From NCBI GenBank assembly GCA_051453625.1, contig JBOZIK010000001.1, positions 136,468,750 to 136,510,695 on the forward strand: DNA of 41,946 bases, given 5' to 3'. Position 1 is the stretch's first letter; every line of letters begins with the position of its first letter. The translations under genes and the position numbers were made by a program. This document shows positions 23,301 through 35,300 of the stretch, piece by piece. The DNA is from Welwitschia mirabilis (Eukaryota > Gnetophyta > Gnetopsida > Welwitschiales). The notes under the pieces are model-generated. The model was given only the letters and a program-made list of their open reading frames with translations. It was not told where the DNA came from and searched no databases.

Positions 23301-26300
23301 TTTTGAACATTAAAATATAGGATCTTGACCAAGGGCTTTTATTTTATTGACTCGTTACTCATGCATGTCTTTAGAACTGGCCAAAGCTCAAGCACAATCC
23401 CTAACAAGTAGTCCAGGATAATTAGTTGTGTGAAAAGTTACACCTACTAGTTAAAAGACTATATAAAAAAGATATTTTTACCTCATGTGTCTTTAAAAGT
23501 CACATAGTTTCCCTTTGCAGTTTAAGATGATTACAAATAAGAGAGAAGATGCAATGCTCCCCAACGAGGAAGCATTGTCTTGACCAGATATGAATAAAAA
23601 CTAAAAAAACATTATTCCTTCTGTATATTGCTCTAATCAGACCTATTGCAACTTTGGACAAATAATCCAACAGCACACATCAAGACATTTTAATCATGTG
23701 CAACTTTCATAACAATACAACCACACATCAAGGCGTTCTAATAATGGGCAGCCTGTAGTAGGCATTCAAACACATGGAGCCATACACAAATAGAGCATCA
23801 ACTTCATGAGGACATAAATGGAAAATCAGTTGCACAAAAGCCTGCATGAGTATATCCATCCACATGGAGGCATTCATCAGAAATATTGCAAAATTGTGCT
23901 TTTGATAACAGGTTTAATTTCTAAATTCTTCACCATACCTTCCTGAAATATGTTTTGTGCTCTTTTTTGAAGGCATCCAGAGCCAGCACCTGGTTTGTTT
24001 TCTCTCTCTCAAATCCTCCCACCATTCTAAGGATAACAGTTGCCCTCCATATCTCCTCATTAAGACTCACATTCTGCTCTTTTCCAAGTAAAAGGATACC
24101 ATCCCACTACTCAAGTTGGAAACCATCATGGCTTATAACTAGGTCATTCTTTTGTCTTAGGGGCAGCGGTGTTTCTTGGGATCAGCACCATCATTATAAC
24201 GCTGGCAGATTCTAGACCAAGTGACGAAGGAGTAACATTCAAGAGCAACAGCCCTTGGACCTTTTTATTTTCTTTACCATGTAAACTAGTATATTGCATT
24301 GCATAACCATAGGATGGATTTATGCTTTTGCACAACTCTTCACCATTGAAGGAGTGCTGAAGAAGTTGCTGAACTTTTGGAATTATTGTGGATCCCCCAA
24401 CAAGAAACATGTCATGCACTAAACTTTTGTCCATTTTGGCATCTCTCAAGCATTTTCTATAGGCTCCATGTGCTTCCTGAACAAATCAATGTTTAACTCC
24501 TGAAATTGAAGTTGGTGAACTCTTATAAAGTGAATCAATTTCAATTGTTGGTGGGTAGCTCAGGAGAGATAAAAGTGAGGATGTTCTTTTTCTTAGTTAT
24601 TGTGAAGGTAAACCTTATATTTCTCCTTTATGTTAAAAGCGAGGCTATATTCTGTGATTAAAAATAAAGTCAAAAGTCAAAAAATGTTGTGTGAAGTCAG
24701 TGTTAATTTAAGGCTTTGTATCAAAGGCTATCTAATACTACAAAACTAGGGTAGGGATTCTATGTGTGGGTGCGCTTGTGCTGGAGTCATGTGATATCTT
24801 GCTTGTGGTTCTGGCTTGAGCTAGAGGAATGACGTGTGTTCCTTGTGACTGGTAGTTTTGTAGCTAATCTAACAAAGCTTTGTGCTGGTTCGAGGAGGTA
24901 GGATAAAAAGGGTGCAAGCATTGTCAAATGACTTTTGTGCATGTCTATCTTTTTTTTCCAGTTGCTTTCTTCATTTATTTTATAATAGTGGTATAAGAGC
25001 GCACATGTTGTTTTTCTGCTTTGTTACAGTTAATTTTTCATACACAAAGGTTGTAAACTGAGATGGAATACTTATAGAGGACAGACTAGTTGGTCAAAGT
25101 AGAGAACTGGGGTAATTAGAGAACCCTGATGGAAGATCTTCTCTACTCGAAAGATTATGATATTGTTCTATAATCAAACGACAAAGCAAAGGTGGCTTCT
25201 AGGTTGTTAGATGTTGATTGGCTAAAGGCATATCTAGACATGTAATGGAACAAGCTCTACAAGAAAGTGCTTGGCTTGATTTGTCCTTATATAAATGTGT
25301 ACATAGGGTTCATGAAGACTCGCATCCTTTTGAAAACCCTTAACAAAAGGTATGACGAACTCACTGGAATGAATTAGTTTTATACTTTTAATAGTGTTTT
25401 CAAAATTAAGATGGAGGAAGGCACCCCATTGCAGAGTCACCTTGATGAGTGAAATAGTCTCTTAGCTCAAGTAGTTAATTTGGGCATAACATTCAAAGCA
25501 GATCTCGAGGTAGTCGTTGCTCTAAGTTCATTAAGGAATTTATGGGAGACAGTTCATACTACCTTGACAGCTGCTTTGAAACTCAACATTGTTATTTTGA
25601 AGCTACTAGATGCGGAAAAGACTATGACAATGGTCTCTGCTAGTGAACCATTTGCTATCAATAGGGGCCGTTCTCACAATAGAGACAAAGGACGTGGACA
25701 AAGTAGAAGTAGCGAAGCTCCTTGAGGCACGAATTTTGAGTGCTTGTTCTATAGGAAAGAAGGGTCATGTGAAAAAGGAATGCTATGCCTTTAAGAGTCA
25801 AAAGGAAAAGGATGTAGTAGAGAAGAAACTAGAAGAACTTGATAGCTTAAACTAAACAAATGGAAATGTAGGTTTGACTTTTATTTGCCTTGATTCAATA
25901 GCAAATGTAATCTAAAACTCAAAAGAAGTTTTGATACTAGATAGTGGTGCTTCTTTTCATATTTGTCCAAACTGCAAATGTTGCAGTTCCTATGAAGCAT
26001 GTTTGTTTGGAGTAGTTCATCTTGCAGATAGTAGAGAGTTCCAATGCTATGTTGAAACAATAGAATGGATAATTAATAATAGTTAGGAATGTTTTGGAAA
26101 TCACTAAAAATCTATTATCTGTCAGGTAGTTTGAAGAGTTGGGTTGCAACATTTCATTTGCTAACTTTATATAGAAGATTAGCAAGGGTGCTATGACTAT
26201 TTTGAAAGGAACCACAAAGGTTCCATGTATATTCTGCACGTTGTTGCTTGCATGCAATAGAAAGAGATTGCTGTTGTTGCAGAAATTCCAACTTGTGTCA

Positions 26301-29300
26301 TAGACATTTGGGGCACATAGGATAAACAGGACAATGGGTACTTTAATTTAAATCTCTTATTCCTTTGTTTGTTCATGTCAATTTTGATTTCTGCAAGGAG
26401 TGTGAAGTTGGTAAGTTGCTTAGAGTTAATTTCCAAAGAAATGAACATCGTAGGAGGAATAGCAACTTGGAACTCATGGAATTGGGTCTATCCTATCAAG
26501 TTAAAGGACATGGTACTTGATGTTTTCAAGTTTTCAAGTAATTTGTTGCCTAGGTAGAAACTTAGAGAAGGTTAAAAGTTAAGAGGTTCCGTATAGATAA
26601 TGGAGATAAATACATCTCACATGCCTTTTCTGATTGTCACAAGTAAAATAGGATTATACATATAATAACATGGAGTGGCAAAGAGATATAATAGAATTTT
26701 GTTAGAGCGTGCTTGAAGCATGGTAGCAGGAGCAGGTCTTGCCAAATCCTTTTGGGTTGAAGCAATTGATACTACTGCATATCTTATTAACTAATCACCG
26801 CATTTAGCTTTGAATGGACATATACCAAAAATTTTGTGGAGAGGAAAGGAATTTTCCTATTAGAGTTTTTGGCTATGAAGTTTATGTCCATAGAAAGAAA
26901 TCTCAAATGTCCAAGTTGGATGACAGGGTGCATAGATGTATATTTGTTAGTCATGGCAATAATGATTATGGACATAGACTTTGGGAACTTGTAAACAAGT
27001 GGTAAGACCCAAGGATGTGACTATTAAAGAAGATTCTCTGTTTATCTCAAGGAGGTTTAGAATCAAAATGGGAAAATGCCTAATTATGGCTTCCCTCAGA
27101 AAGAGTCTACCAAAGTGGTTGCTTATGACAACGATGACGAAATTGAGCAAAAGGAAGATAGTTTTGGCAATGAAGACATTCCTTAAGGTGAACAAGAAGA
27201 TAACATGGGATGTAGAACAGGAAAAGCAAGAAGTTGAAGATGAAAAAGAAGAGGTTCACATTGGGTTAATAAACAAACCTGACATATATTCTTCTCCAAA
27301 TTATGTTTTACTAACTAATAAAGGAGGATCAGAAATTGTTTTAGAAGCGCAATGGGAGGCTGCAATGTTTGATTATTGGAAACCACTGATGACTAATCAC
27401 ACATGGAAACTAGTGTAGTTCCCGCAAAGTAAGAAAGCACTACACAATAGATGGCTGTTTTGACTAAAGCAAGATTTGCATGGTCTTATTAGGTATAAGG
27501 CAAGACGTGGTAAAGAGTCTTGAATAGAAACTAGATATTGATTTTACTAAGATCTTTTCCCTGGTTGTTAAGCAATCTTTTATCAAAATTCCTTTGTCTT
27601 TGGCTGCTTGTTTAGATCTAGAATTACAATAGCTGGATGTTAAAATTGCATTTTCACATGGGGATTTGGAAAACAAAATCTACATGGTTCAACCAAAAGG
27701 TTTGTTGATCCCAAGGATCCTTATTTTGTATGGAAACTAACGAAAAGTCTATATGCTCTTAAACAAGACCCACAGTAGTCGTAAAAGAAGCTTGATTCAT
27801 TTATGAAAGTGCAATAGTACAACAAATGCAAAGTAGGCCATTGTGTTAACTTCTTCAGGCAAGTGGGAAGTAGGCTTATCATGCTATTATTGTATGTTGC
27901 TGATATGCTTATAGCAAGCAATCATAAGGATGAAATTAAGTGCCTAAAGCATGAAATAGGTAAACATTTAGAAATGAAGGACTTGGGGCCATCCAAGGAA
28001 ATTCTTGGAATGAAGATAATCAGGAACAAAAATAATAAACTGTTGTGGCTTAGTCAGAAGATTACATCTCCAAGGTATTAGAAGGTTTTGGTATGGCAGA
28101 TGTTGATATTGTCAATATTAGTTTGGCATTTCATTTTAAATTGAGCAAGAANNNNNNNNNNNNNNNNNNNNNNNNNNNNNNNNNNNNNNNNNNNNNNNNN
28201 NNNNNNNNNNNNNNNNNNNNNNNNNNNNNNNNNNNNNNNNNNNNNNNNNNNNNNNNNNNNNNNNNNNNNNNNNNNNNNNNNNNNNNNNNNNNNNNNNNNN
28301 NNNNNNNNNNNNNNNNNNNNNNNNNNNNNNNNNNNNNNNNNNNNNNNNNNNNNNNNNNNNNNNNNNNNNNNNNNNNNNNNNNNNNNNNNNNNNNNNNNNN
28401 NNNNNNNNNNNNNNNNNNNNNNNNNNNNNNNNNNNNNNNNNNNNNNNNNNNNNNNNNNNNNNNNNNNNNNNNNNNNNNNNNNNNNNNNNNNNNNNNNNNN
28501 NNNNNNNNNNNNNNNNNNNNNNNNNNNNNNNNNNNNNNNNNNNNNNNNNNNNNNNNNNNNNNNNNNNNNNNNNNNNNNNNNNNNNNNNNNNNNNNNNNNN
28601 NNNNNNNNNNNNNNNNNNNNNNNNNNNNNNNNNNNNNNNNNNNNNNNNNNNNNNNNNNNNNNNNNNNNNNNNNNNNNNNNNNNNNNNNNNNNNNNNNNNN
28701 NNNNNNNNNNNNNNNNNNNNNNNNNNNNNNNNNNNNNNNNNNNNNNNNNNNNNNNNNNNNNNNNNNNNNNNNNNNNNNNNNNTGGCATTTCATTTTAAAT
28801 TGAGCAAGAATGATTGCCCTCAATATTTAGAGGTCAAGAACTAGATGGAATCAATCCTATACAAATCAGCAGTTGGATCATTGATGTATGCCATTGTGTG
28901 CCTACGATTAGACATTGCCTATGCAGTTGGAGTGGTTAGCAAGTTCAGGAATAATCTTGGCTAGACTCATTGGCTATCAATTAAGTGGGATCGTATGATA
29001 ACGTAAAAGGTACTTACTGTCATAGATTGTAGTTAGAGGAAGCCTTTGAATGATAGGATATGTTAATGGAGATTTTCTTATTGATGTGGACACTAGGCGT
29101 TTCATCCCAAGGCATGTCTTGCCTCATAGTGGAGGTGCTATTAGTTGGTTATGAAAGCTTTAATCGATAATAACTTTGTCCATAATAGAATTTGAATACA
29201 TTGCTTTGATGGAAGCTTGCATAAACATGTTATGGCTAAGACAATTTCTTGGATTGTTGGGGAAGAAACAAAAGAATTATGCTTTGCTTCTGATAGTCCA

Positions 29301-32300
29301 AGTACTCTTCGCTTGGCTTAAAATTCTACTTGTCACGCTAGGATTAAGCATATTGGCCAGGTGTTTCACTATGTTTGTGAAGTGATTGAAATCGAGGTGT
29401 AGTTTCAAAAGATTCATATAAAGGACAATGTTGTTGACACTTTAACAAAGGTTGTACTTGTTGGGAAACACGAGATTTGCACTTCATTGTTTGAACTTTT
29501 AGCTTGATCACACTAAGCTTGTTTATACCCAACAACTCTTTAGATTGTTTTTCTATTGTATGTTGCTTGAAAGGTGAGAAGTTTGCTTTCAAGTTGGAGA
29601 TTGGTAGTTATTCTAAGGCCAAACCTTATATTTCCCATTTTATGTTAAAAGCGGCCCTATGTTATAAAGTTAAAATAAAGTTAAAGGTAAAAGGAAAGTG
29701 TGTACTGTCAATGTTTACTTCAAGGCTTTGTATCGAGCTCTAAACTTTAATGCTACCTAAGGTTGTAAAAGGAGGATAGAGATTCCTTGTGAGGGTGTGG
29801 TTGTGGCTGGAGTCATCTGCAAACTCGTTTGTGGTTTTGGCTTGAGCTAGAGGAACAACTTGTGTTGCTTGTGATTGCTGGTTTTGCACTTGCTCTAATA
29901 GAGCTTTAAGCTCGTTCGAGGAACTATGGTAAAAAGGGCCTAAACCTAGATAAATTGTTTGTGTGCTTCTTTGTTTCTTTTCTGTTTTCTTCACCTATTT
30001 TCATAACACGTTTCCCAACTTGAAATAGCCCGAAATGGACACTTCTAGGTCTGCCACCCCAGGGCTGATCCGATCAACCCATAGTTTGAGTCCTTGTACC
30101 AAAAGTGATGTAACTAAGATTAGAACACATCCAAGTCTTGACTATCTTTTGGTCATGAATCCTTTTGCTCCTTGCATCTGTACAATCACATTCCATTCTA
30201 CAAAGATCATATTAGTTTGCATCAATTGGCAGTATAAAATCCTAATAATCTTCCCCTTTGAAATTGATGGCAAACAAATAAGTGATTTCAAGACCAAACA
30301 AAAATTTCATTTTTAAGCTCCCCCTTTCATCAAGTTAATAAGGCAGACTGACATGATAAAAGCTCCCCCTTTCACAAAGCCATACAACCAATATTAAGTA
30401 AAGGGTGCATTTTCTTTCGGAGGAAGGGGGAATTACTCTTGAAACAAAACCATTTTGAGTTCTATTAGATTTTAACAATGGCAATTTTATGCACACATAA
30501 CAAAGCCATGCACTTCAACAAATTTAAAGAAAAACATCATATGTCTAAATTGAGTGAGACCCACCACATCTTTTTGAAAACACCATATTTTCTTCCCCTT
30601 TTGACATGAATAACAAAGGAAGAGAGAAAGAGAGAACAACTTTAATCCTTAGACATGTGGTGAGAAACACCATATTTTCTCGCTGTAACTTTATACCATA
30701 TATATATATATAAAATAACAATCATGATAGTGTTTCCAAAGCAAGCATTTAAGTGAGATGATAATTTTAAATTCATAATTTCCAAGAGAAAACTGACTGA
30801 TGCTATATCCAGGACAACAAGATTTAGTTACAAATGAAACATTAGAATATTCATAATGTATAGACAGATCTTCACAATAAATTACTATTAAAATGCAAAT
30901 CCAACACAACAATAACAACTAGAGTATTTATGACCTTTTTTAGTTAATCACAATAGCATTAATGACCGCACAGTAATGCGGTTCATGCACTAAACAAGGT
31001 AAATATGTTAATGATGCTTTGAAGAAGCACATCATATTAGGAAGACTATCCTAACCAATATCATAGTAAAGTATTGTAGCAAACAGAAGTATTACAACAA
31101 CTGATAGTTTGGTAAAAATAGTGTAGTAAATAATAATTGATCAAATTAACAATAACTTGAACTAAGTAAAGATAACTACTTATGTCACCAACAAGAACCA
31201 TTACTAACATTGAAAGTTGCCTGGATAAAAAAGACTTTTTAAATTCCTAGCTTTTACCCACATGATCTTTCTTGACTTTTGAGTAGAGACTTGTTTGGGA
31301 ACAAATTTAAATGATCAAGCATGAATTTTTGCAAAATACTTTTGTTTTTATATGGACAGTTAAATTTTGAATGACCAAGCTTGCAACAATAATGGGAAGT
31401 GATGTTTTTGGTAGGAAATGTTATACCTTTAATACTTACCCCACTGGATGATGTTGATGCACTATTGCCTTTAAACCCAATTTCCTTTTTGTCATATGCG
31501 AGCTATCCTAATCCAAGCATCTTCTCAAGTTTCTTTGATCCTTTTGTGAATCTGCTCAAGACTTGTGAAGACTAGCTCTCTTGATGAGACTTGTGTCTTC
31601 GTCTTGGATCTTTCTATATCTTTGATTTATGGCTTCATTTTCCCTTCTCAAATCCTTGATGATTTTCTTTAGTTCTTTGATTTTTAGAGCAAGCCTTTCG
31701 CATTCTTGATACGGTTCATGACATGTGTCTTCAACATCCTCCTTTTCTTCATCTTCACTCATGTCCAAATCATCATGGTCATTGAATTTTGATGATTAAG
31801 CAGTGTGGGTTACAATTGCCATGAAAGATAATGTTGCACTTCCTTCGTATTCTTTCTTTGAGCTTTCTTCTTCATCTTCTTGAAGACTATCCCAAGTGGC
31901 TACTAGTAAGGGCTTCTTTAGCTCCAGTTTCCTGTTGAGCCCTTTGCTAGTTTCTCCATCTCTTCTTCTTGATAGGAATGTTTTAAATTTTCTTGCTAAA
32001 AGAGCTACTTCATCCTCATCCAATTCATCTTCTAACCTGTGACTTTTCATATCTTCTTGCACACTTTTCAAAGCAAAGCTTTTCTTCTTATTCTTAGAAA
32101 CTTTTAACTCATAAGTTTGATGGTTACCTTGTAGTTCGTCTAGTGGCATCTTGCTAAGATTTTTACTTTCTTCGATTGCAGCCACCTTTAGTTCAAATCT
32201 CTTGGGAAGGGATATCAACACCTGCCTTAGTATTCTGGATTTCTCCATCTTTTCTTCAAGACTTGCTATGGAGCTTACAATGTCTATTAGTCTAGCAAAG

Positions 32301-35300
32301 AATTCCTGGATAGTCTTTTTCTCATCCATCTTAATATCTTCAAATTTTGTAATTAACATTTGCATCTTTGCTTGCTTGACAGTGGATGTCCCTTTGTGAA
32401 CAATAGCAAGAATATCCCATGCTTCTTTGGCAGTCTCGCAGTTCACTATTCTCTTGAACTCATCTATAGTCATAGCACAAAAATTTGCATTCAAAGCACG
32501 AGCATCAAGAGTAGTATTAGCTTTATCTAATGTAAGTCCATTTACCTTTTGGTTTCAACATAATTGTAATATTGTGGTTCTTATCCTTTGGGGTTGTGGT
32601 AGGGTGACTATAACCTCTGATCAATATATCCTCATTATCTACATTAAGAGATCTTAGGAATATTCTCATTCTAGCCTTCCAATATCCATACTCTATTCCA
32701 TCAAACAGTGGAGGCCTAGAAACAAAGAGACCTTCTACAAGAAAACTCATGGCTAGGGTTCATTAAGTCAAAGATTGGTAAAAAACTCAGTGTTGACTCA
32801 ACCTAGGGTTCTGATACGAAATGAAAGATTTGAAATAACCCTAAGAGGGGGGTGAGTAAGATTTCTGAAAAATTTAAACAACTATTACTATCCAAAGAGG
32901 AATTTATGAAATAAAAAACAAATGAACTTATAAGCAGAACCAAAATAACGCACAAGAGAAGATTTATAGGGGTTCAAGATAGACCCTTCTCCACTCTCAG
33001 AAGACAGTTAACAACTAGGACTGTACCGGATCCCTGTTACTTCTAATCTTCAACCTTTACAGAGCAGAGTTTTATAGGCTAAGTCTCAACCTTCTAGCTC
33101 ATTCAAGGGTGAGTGATGGGATGGAGCCTTTGTGCTCTAAATTATTCAAATGCAGGTACAAACAATGGAGCCTTATTGCTCAGATTTAGTACAAAGGTAG
33201 GTACTGAGAGAGAGAGAGAAAGAAGAATGATGTGACAAAGGTAAGCTTTTTAGATCAAGAGTACAACCTACTTTTTCAATCCATTTAATCTTTCATTGAG
33301 TTTTCAATGTAGCCTCTTTAAATAGTTCTCCCAAAAATATAGCTAGTGGTAGTTGGAAGCGAATCTGACATTTACAACGAGTAGATTAGGTGAGATAACG
33401 GTTAGAAAACCATTTCAAGTTTAGGCATTTGCGTAGGTTCAATCGACCCCACGAATCATCTAGTCGACCCCTTTCTAAGACTGCATACAGTCCAGTCGAC
33501 CCCATCTCATCTGGTCGACCCCATATGGATCCGGTCGACCCAACTTAAAGCAGCCCAAAATGGACACTTCCAGGTCCAATCGGCCCGAGGGTGATCCGAC
33601 TAAGCCGTAGTTTAAGTCCTTAGACAGAAAGTGAAGCAACTAAGATCAAAACACGTCCAAGTCTTCACCAACTTTTGGTTATGAATCCTTCAGCTCCTTG
33701 CATCTGTAAAATCACATTTCATTCTACGAAAATTATATTAGTTTGACATCAACTAGCAATATAAAATCCTACCACTAAGCCTTCAAGCATGCTTATCCCT
33801 AAGCAAGCCCTAAAGGCAATCATATCCAAAAACTGTAATCCCTTATCCTATCCATCCATCTAGGAATTCCCCAAGTCCAAAGAGCATCCTCTAAAGATCC
33901 TTGTAATCTTCTATGGCATGCATGAACCCTTTGTATTGCTGATCAGATCAGTGAAGGACCTTTTATTATTTTTCTGCTCAACCTATGATACCCATCTCTA
34001 CAAATTTTCAAAAGCTCTATAAGCTCCTGCTGTTTTTCAGCAATAACCATAAGAATCGTTTTGCTTTTACTGCAATTTTCTGTTTTTAAGTAATCCATAG
34101 ACTACCAACTTGCCATACCTATCACGCTAATTTCACAACTCATCCTTACCCACATCCGAGACTTCATCTTTTTTGAAAATCCTAGGTAGGATTCACTCCC
34201 ATATAAGAAACCTTACACTTAACACCCATTGATTTTGCCATTGGCATTATACACTAGACTTTATTAATTGCATTTATTACATAGTACACAACAAATAAAA
34301 CCAGATTTTACTAGCTAGTTTAATTACAAGAAGAGGTGAGAGTAAGGTTATCCAAAAGGTATATTACAAACATTCAAAAGAAAACAACGATAATTATTTC
34401 TAACACTTCAATGCACTGTTGCTAAAAATCTTAACTATTTGCTTTTTTCCGCATTTTCAATAGGATTAATTGTTTCAATGAACTTTTCGTTGAAACAAGA
34501 TTCATTTCTCCTCTGATTTTCCTGGCCTACCAACACTTGTTTCAGTTTTTGAAAGGTCAAAAACTCTGTTACAAACCTAGAAATGCTAACTAGAAATGCT
34601 ATTCCATCTGGAAAAGAATTTAAAATATTCCAAATGCCAAGTTGAACACTCTAACAGCTCATCTAATCACTAAGATTTTAGTCTTCTGAATGCTTTTTCG
34701 ATGGAAATTTAAGAAAACCAAACCCTTTGCATAGGAATCCCCTTGTCATAAGCTTTTTGCAAATGGATAGACTTGTACAGTCATAATACAAAATTTTATT
34801 TTTTGAGCTAATTATCATGTAACCATAGTTGGGATAAAATTTCATACAAGGGTGTAATGTTATTCCATGCATTAAAATCNNNNNNNNNNNNNNNNNNNNN
34901 NNNNNNNNNNNNNNNNNNNNNNNNNNNNNNNNNNNNNNNNNNNNNNNNNNNNNNNNNNNNNNNNNNNNNNNNNNNNNNNTTTAAATAGATCTCTAAAAAA
35001 TATAGCTGTTAGGTAGCTAGGAGGGAATCTGCCATTTACAACAGGTAGGTTAGGTGAGATAACTGTTAGAAAACTGTTTCATGTTTAGTCATTTGCACAG
35101 GATTGGTCGACCCCACAAATCATCCGATCGACCCCATTCTAAGACTGCATATAGTCTGATTGACCCCATCTACATCTAGCCGACCTCATATGGGTCTAGT
35201 CAACCTAACTTGAAACAACCCCAAATGGACACTTCTAGGTTCGGTTGCCCCAGGGGCGATCCAATTGACCCAAAGTTTGGGTCCTTGGGCAGAAAGTGAA

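Larger units (their letters stand above)
24591..30008 (+). mobile_element. Complete but inactive Copia LTR retrotransposon
   Basis: Two diverged LTRs (24,591-24,987 and 29,601-30,008), a primer-binding site one base after the 5' LTR, a polypurine tract directly before the 3' LTR, and the Copia domain order gag-protease-integrase-RT-RNase H between them. All domains carry stops and frameshifts. Flanking 5-mers CTTTT (24,586) and CGTTT (30,009) match at 4 of 5 positions and may be the decayed target-site duplication. The span is 5.4 kb including 631 N; without the probably false gap it would be about 4.8 kb, normal for the superfamily. It sits between the HSP70 fragment and an LTR fragment of the minus-strand family. 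Confidence 0.9.
30248..33774 (-). mobile_element. Minus-strand Copia derivative retaining gag but lacking pol
   Basis: Read on the minus strand: LTR (33,774-32,822), primer-binding-like site, gag with coiled coil and zinc knuckle (32,750-31,340), about 1 kb of AT-rich sequence with no protease, integrase or RT, then a polypurine tract (30,248-30,260) directly followed by a truncated second LTR (30,247-30,016). Total internal length is about 2.6 kb, too short for gag-pol. Gag is the best-preserved transposon frame in the window. The structure fits a non-autonomous, gag-only LTR element, or an autonomous one with a pol deletion. Confidence 0.75.

Noticed and set aside
23674-23745. CRISPR-like or other regular repeat array
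   Set aside because: Only two or three imperfect copies in a plant intron; no array structure.
24144-24449. A functional small HSP70-like gene
   Set aside because: Covers only about a quarter of HSP70, lost a conserved segment, has a frameshift upstream and no start region; treated as a pseudogene.
28078-28823. Long open frames on both strands across the 28.2-28.8 kb gap
   Set aside because: They span 631 N; the real content is Copia RT on the plus strand.
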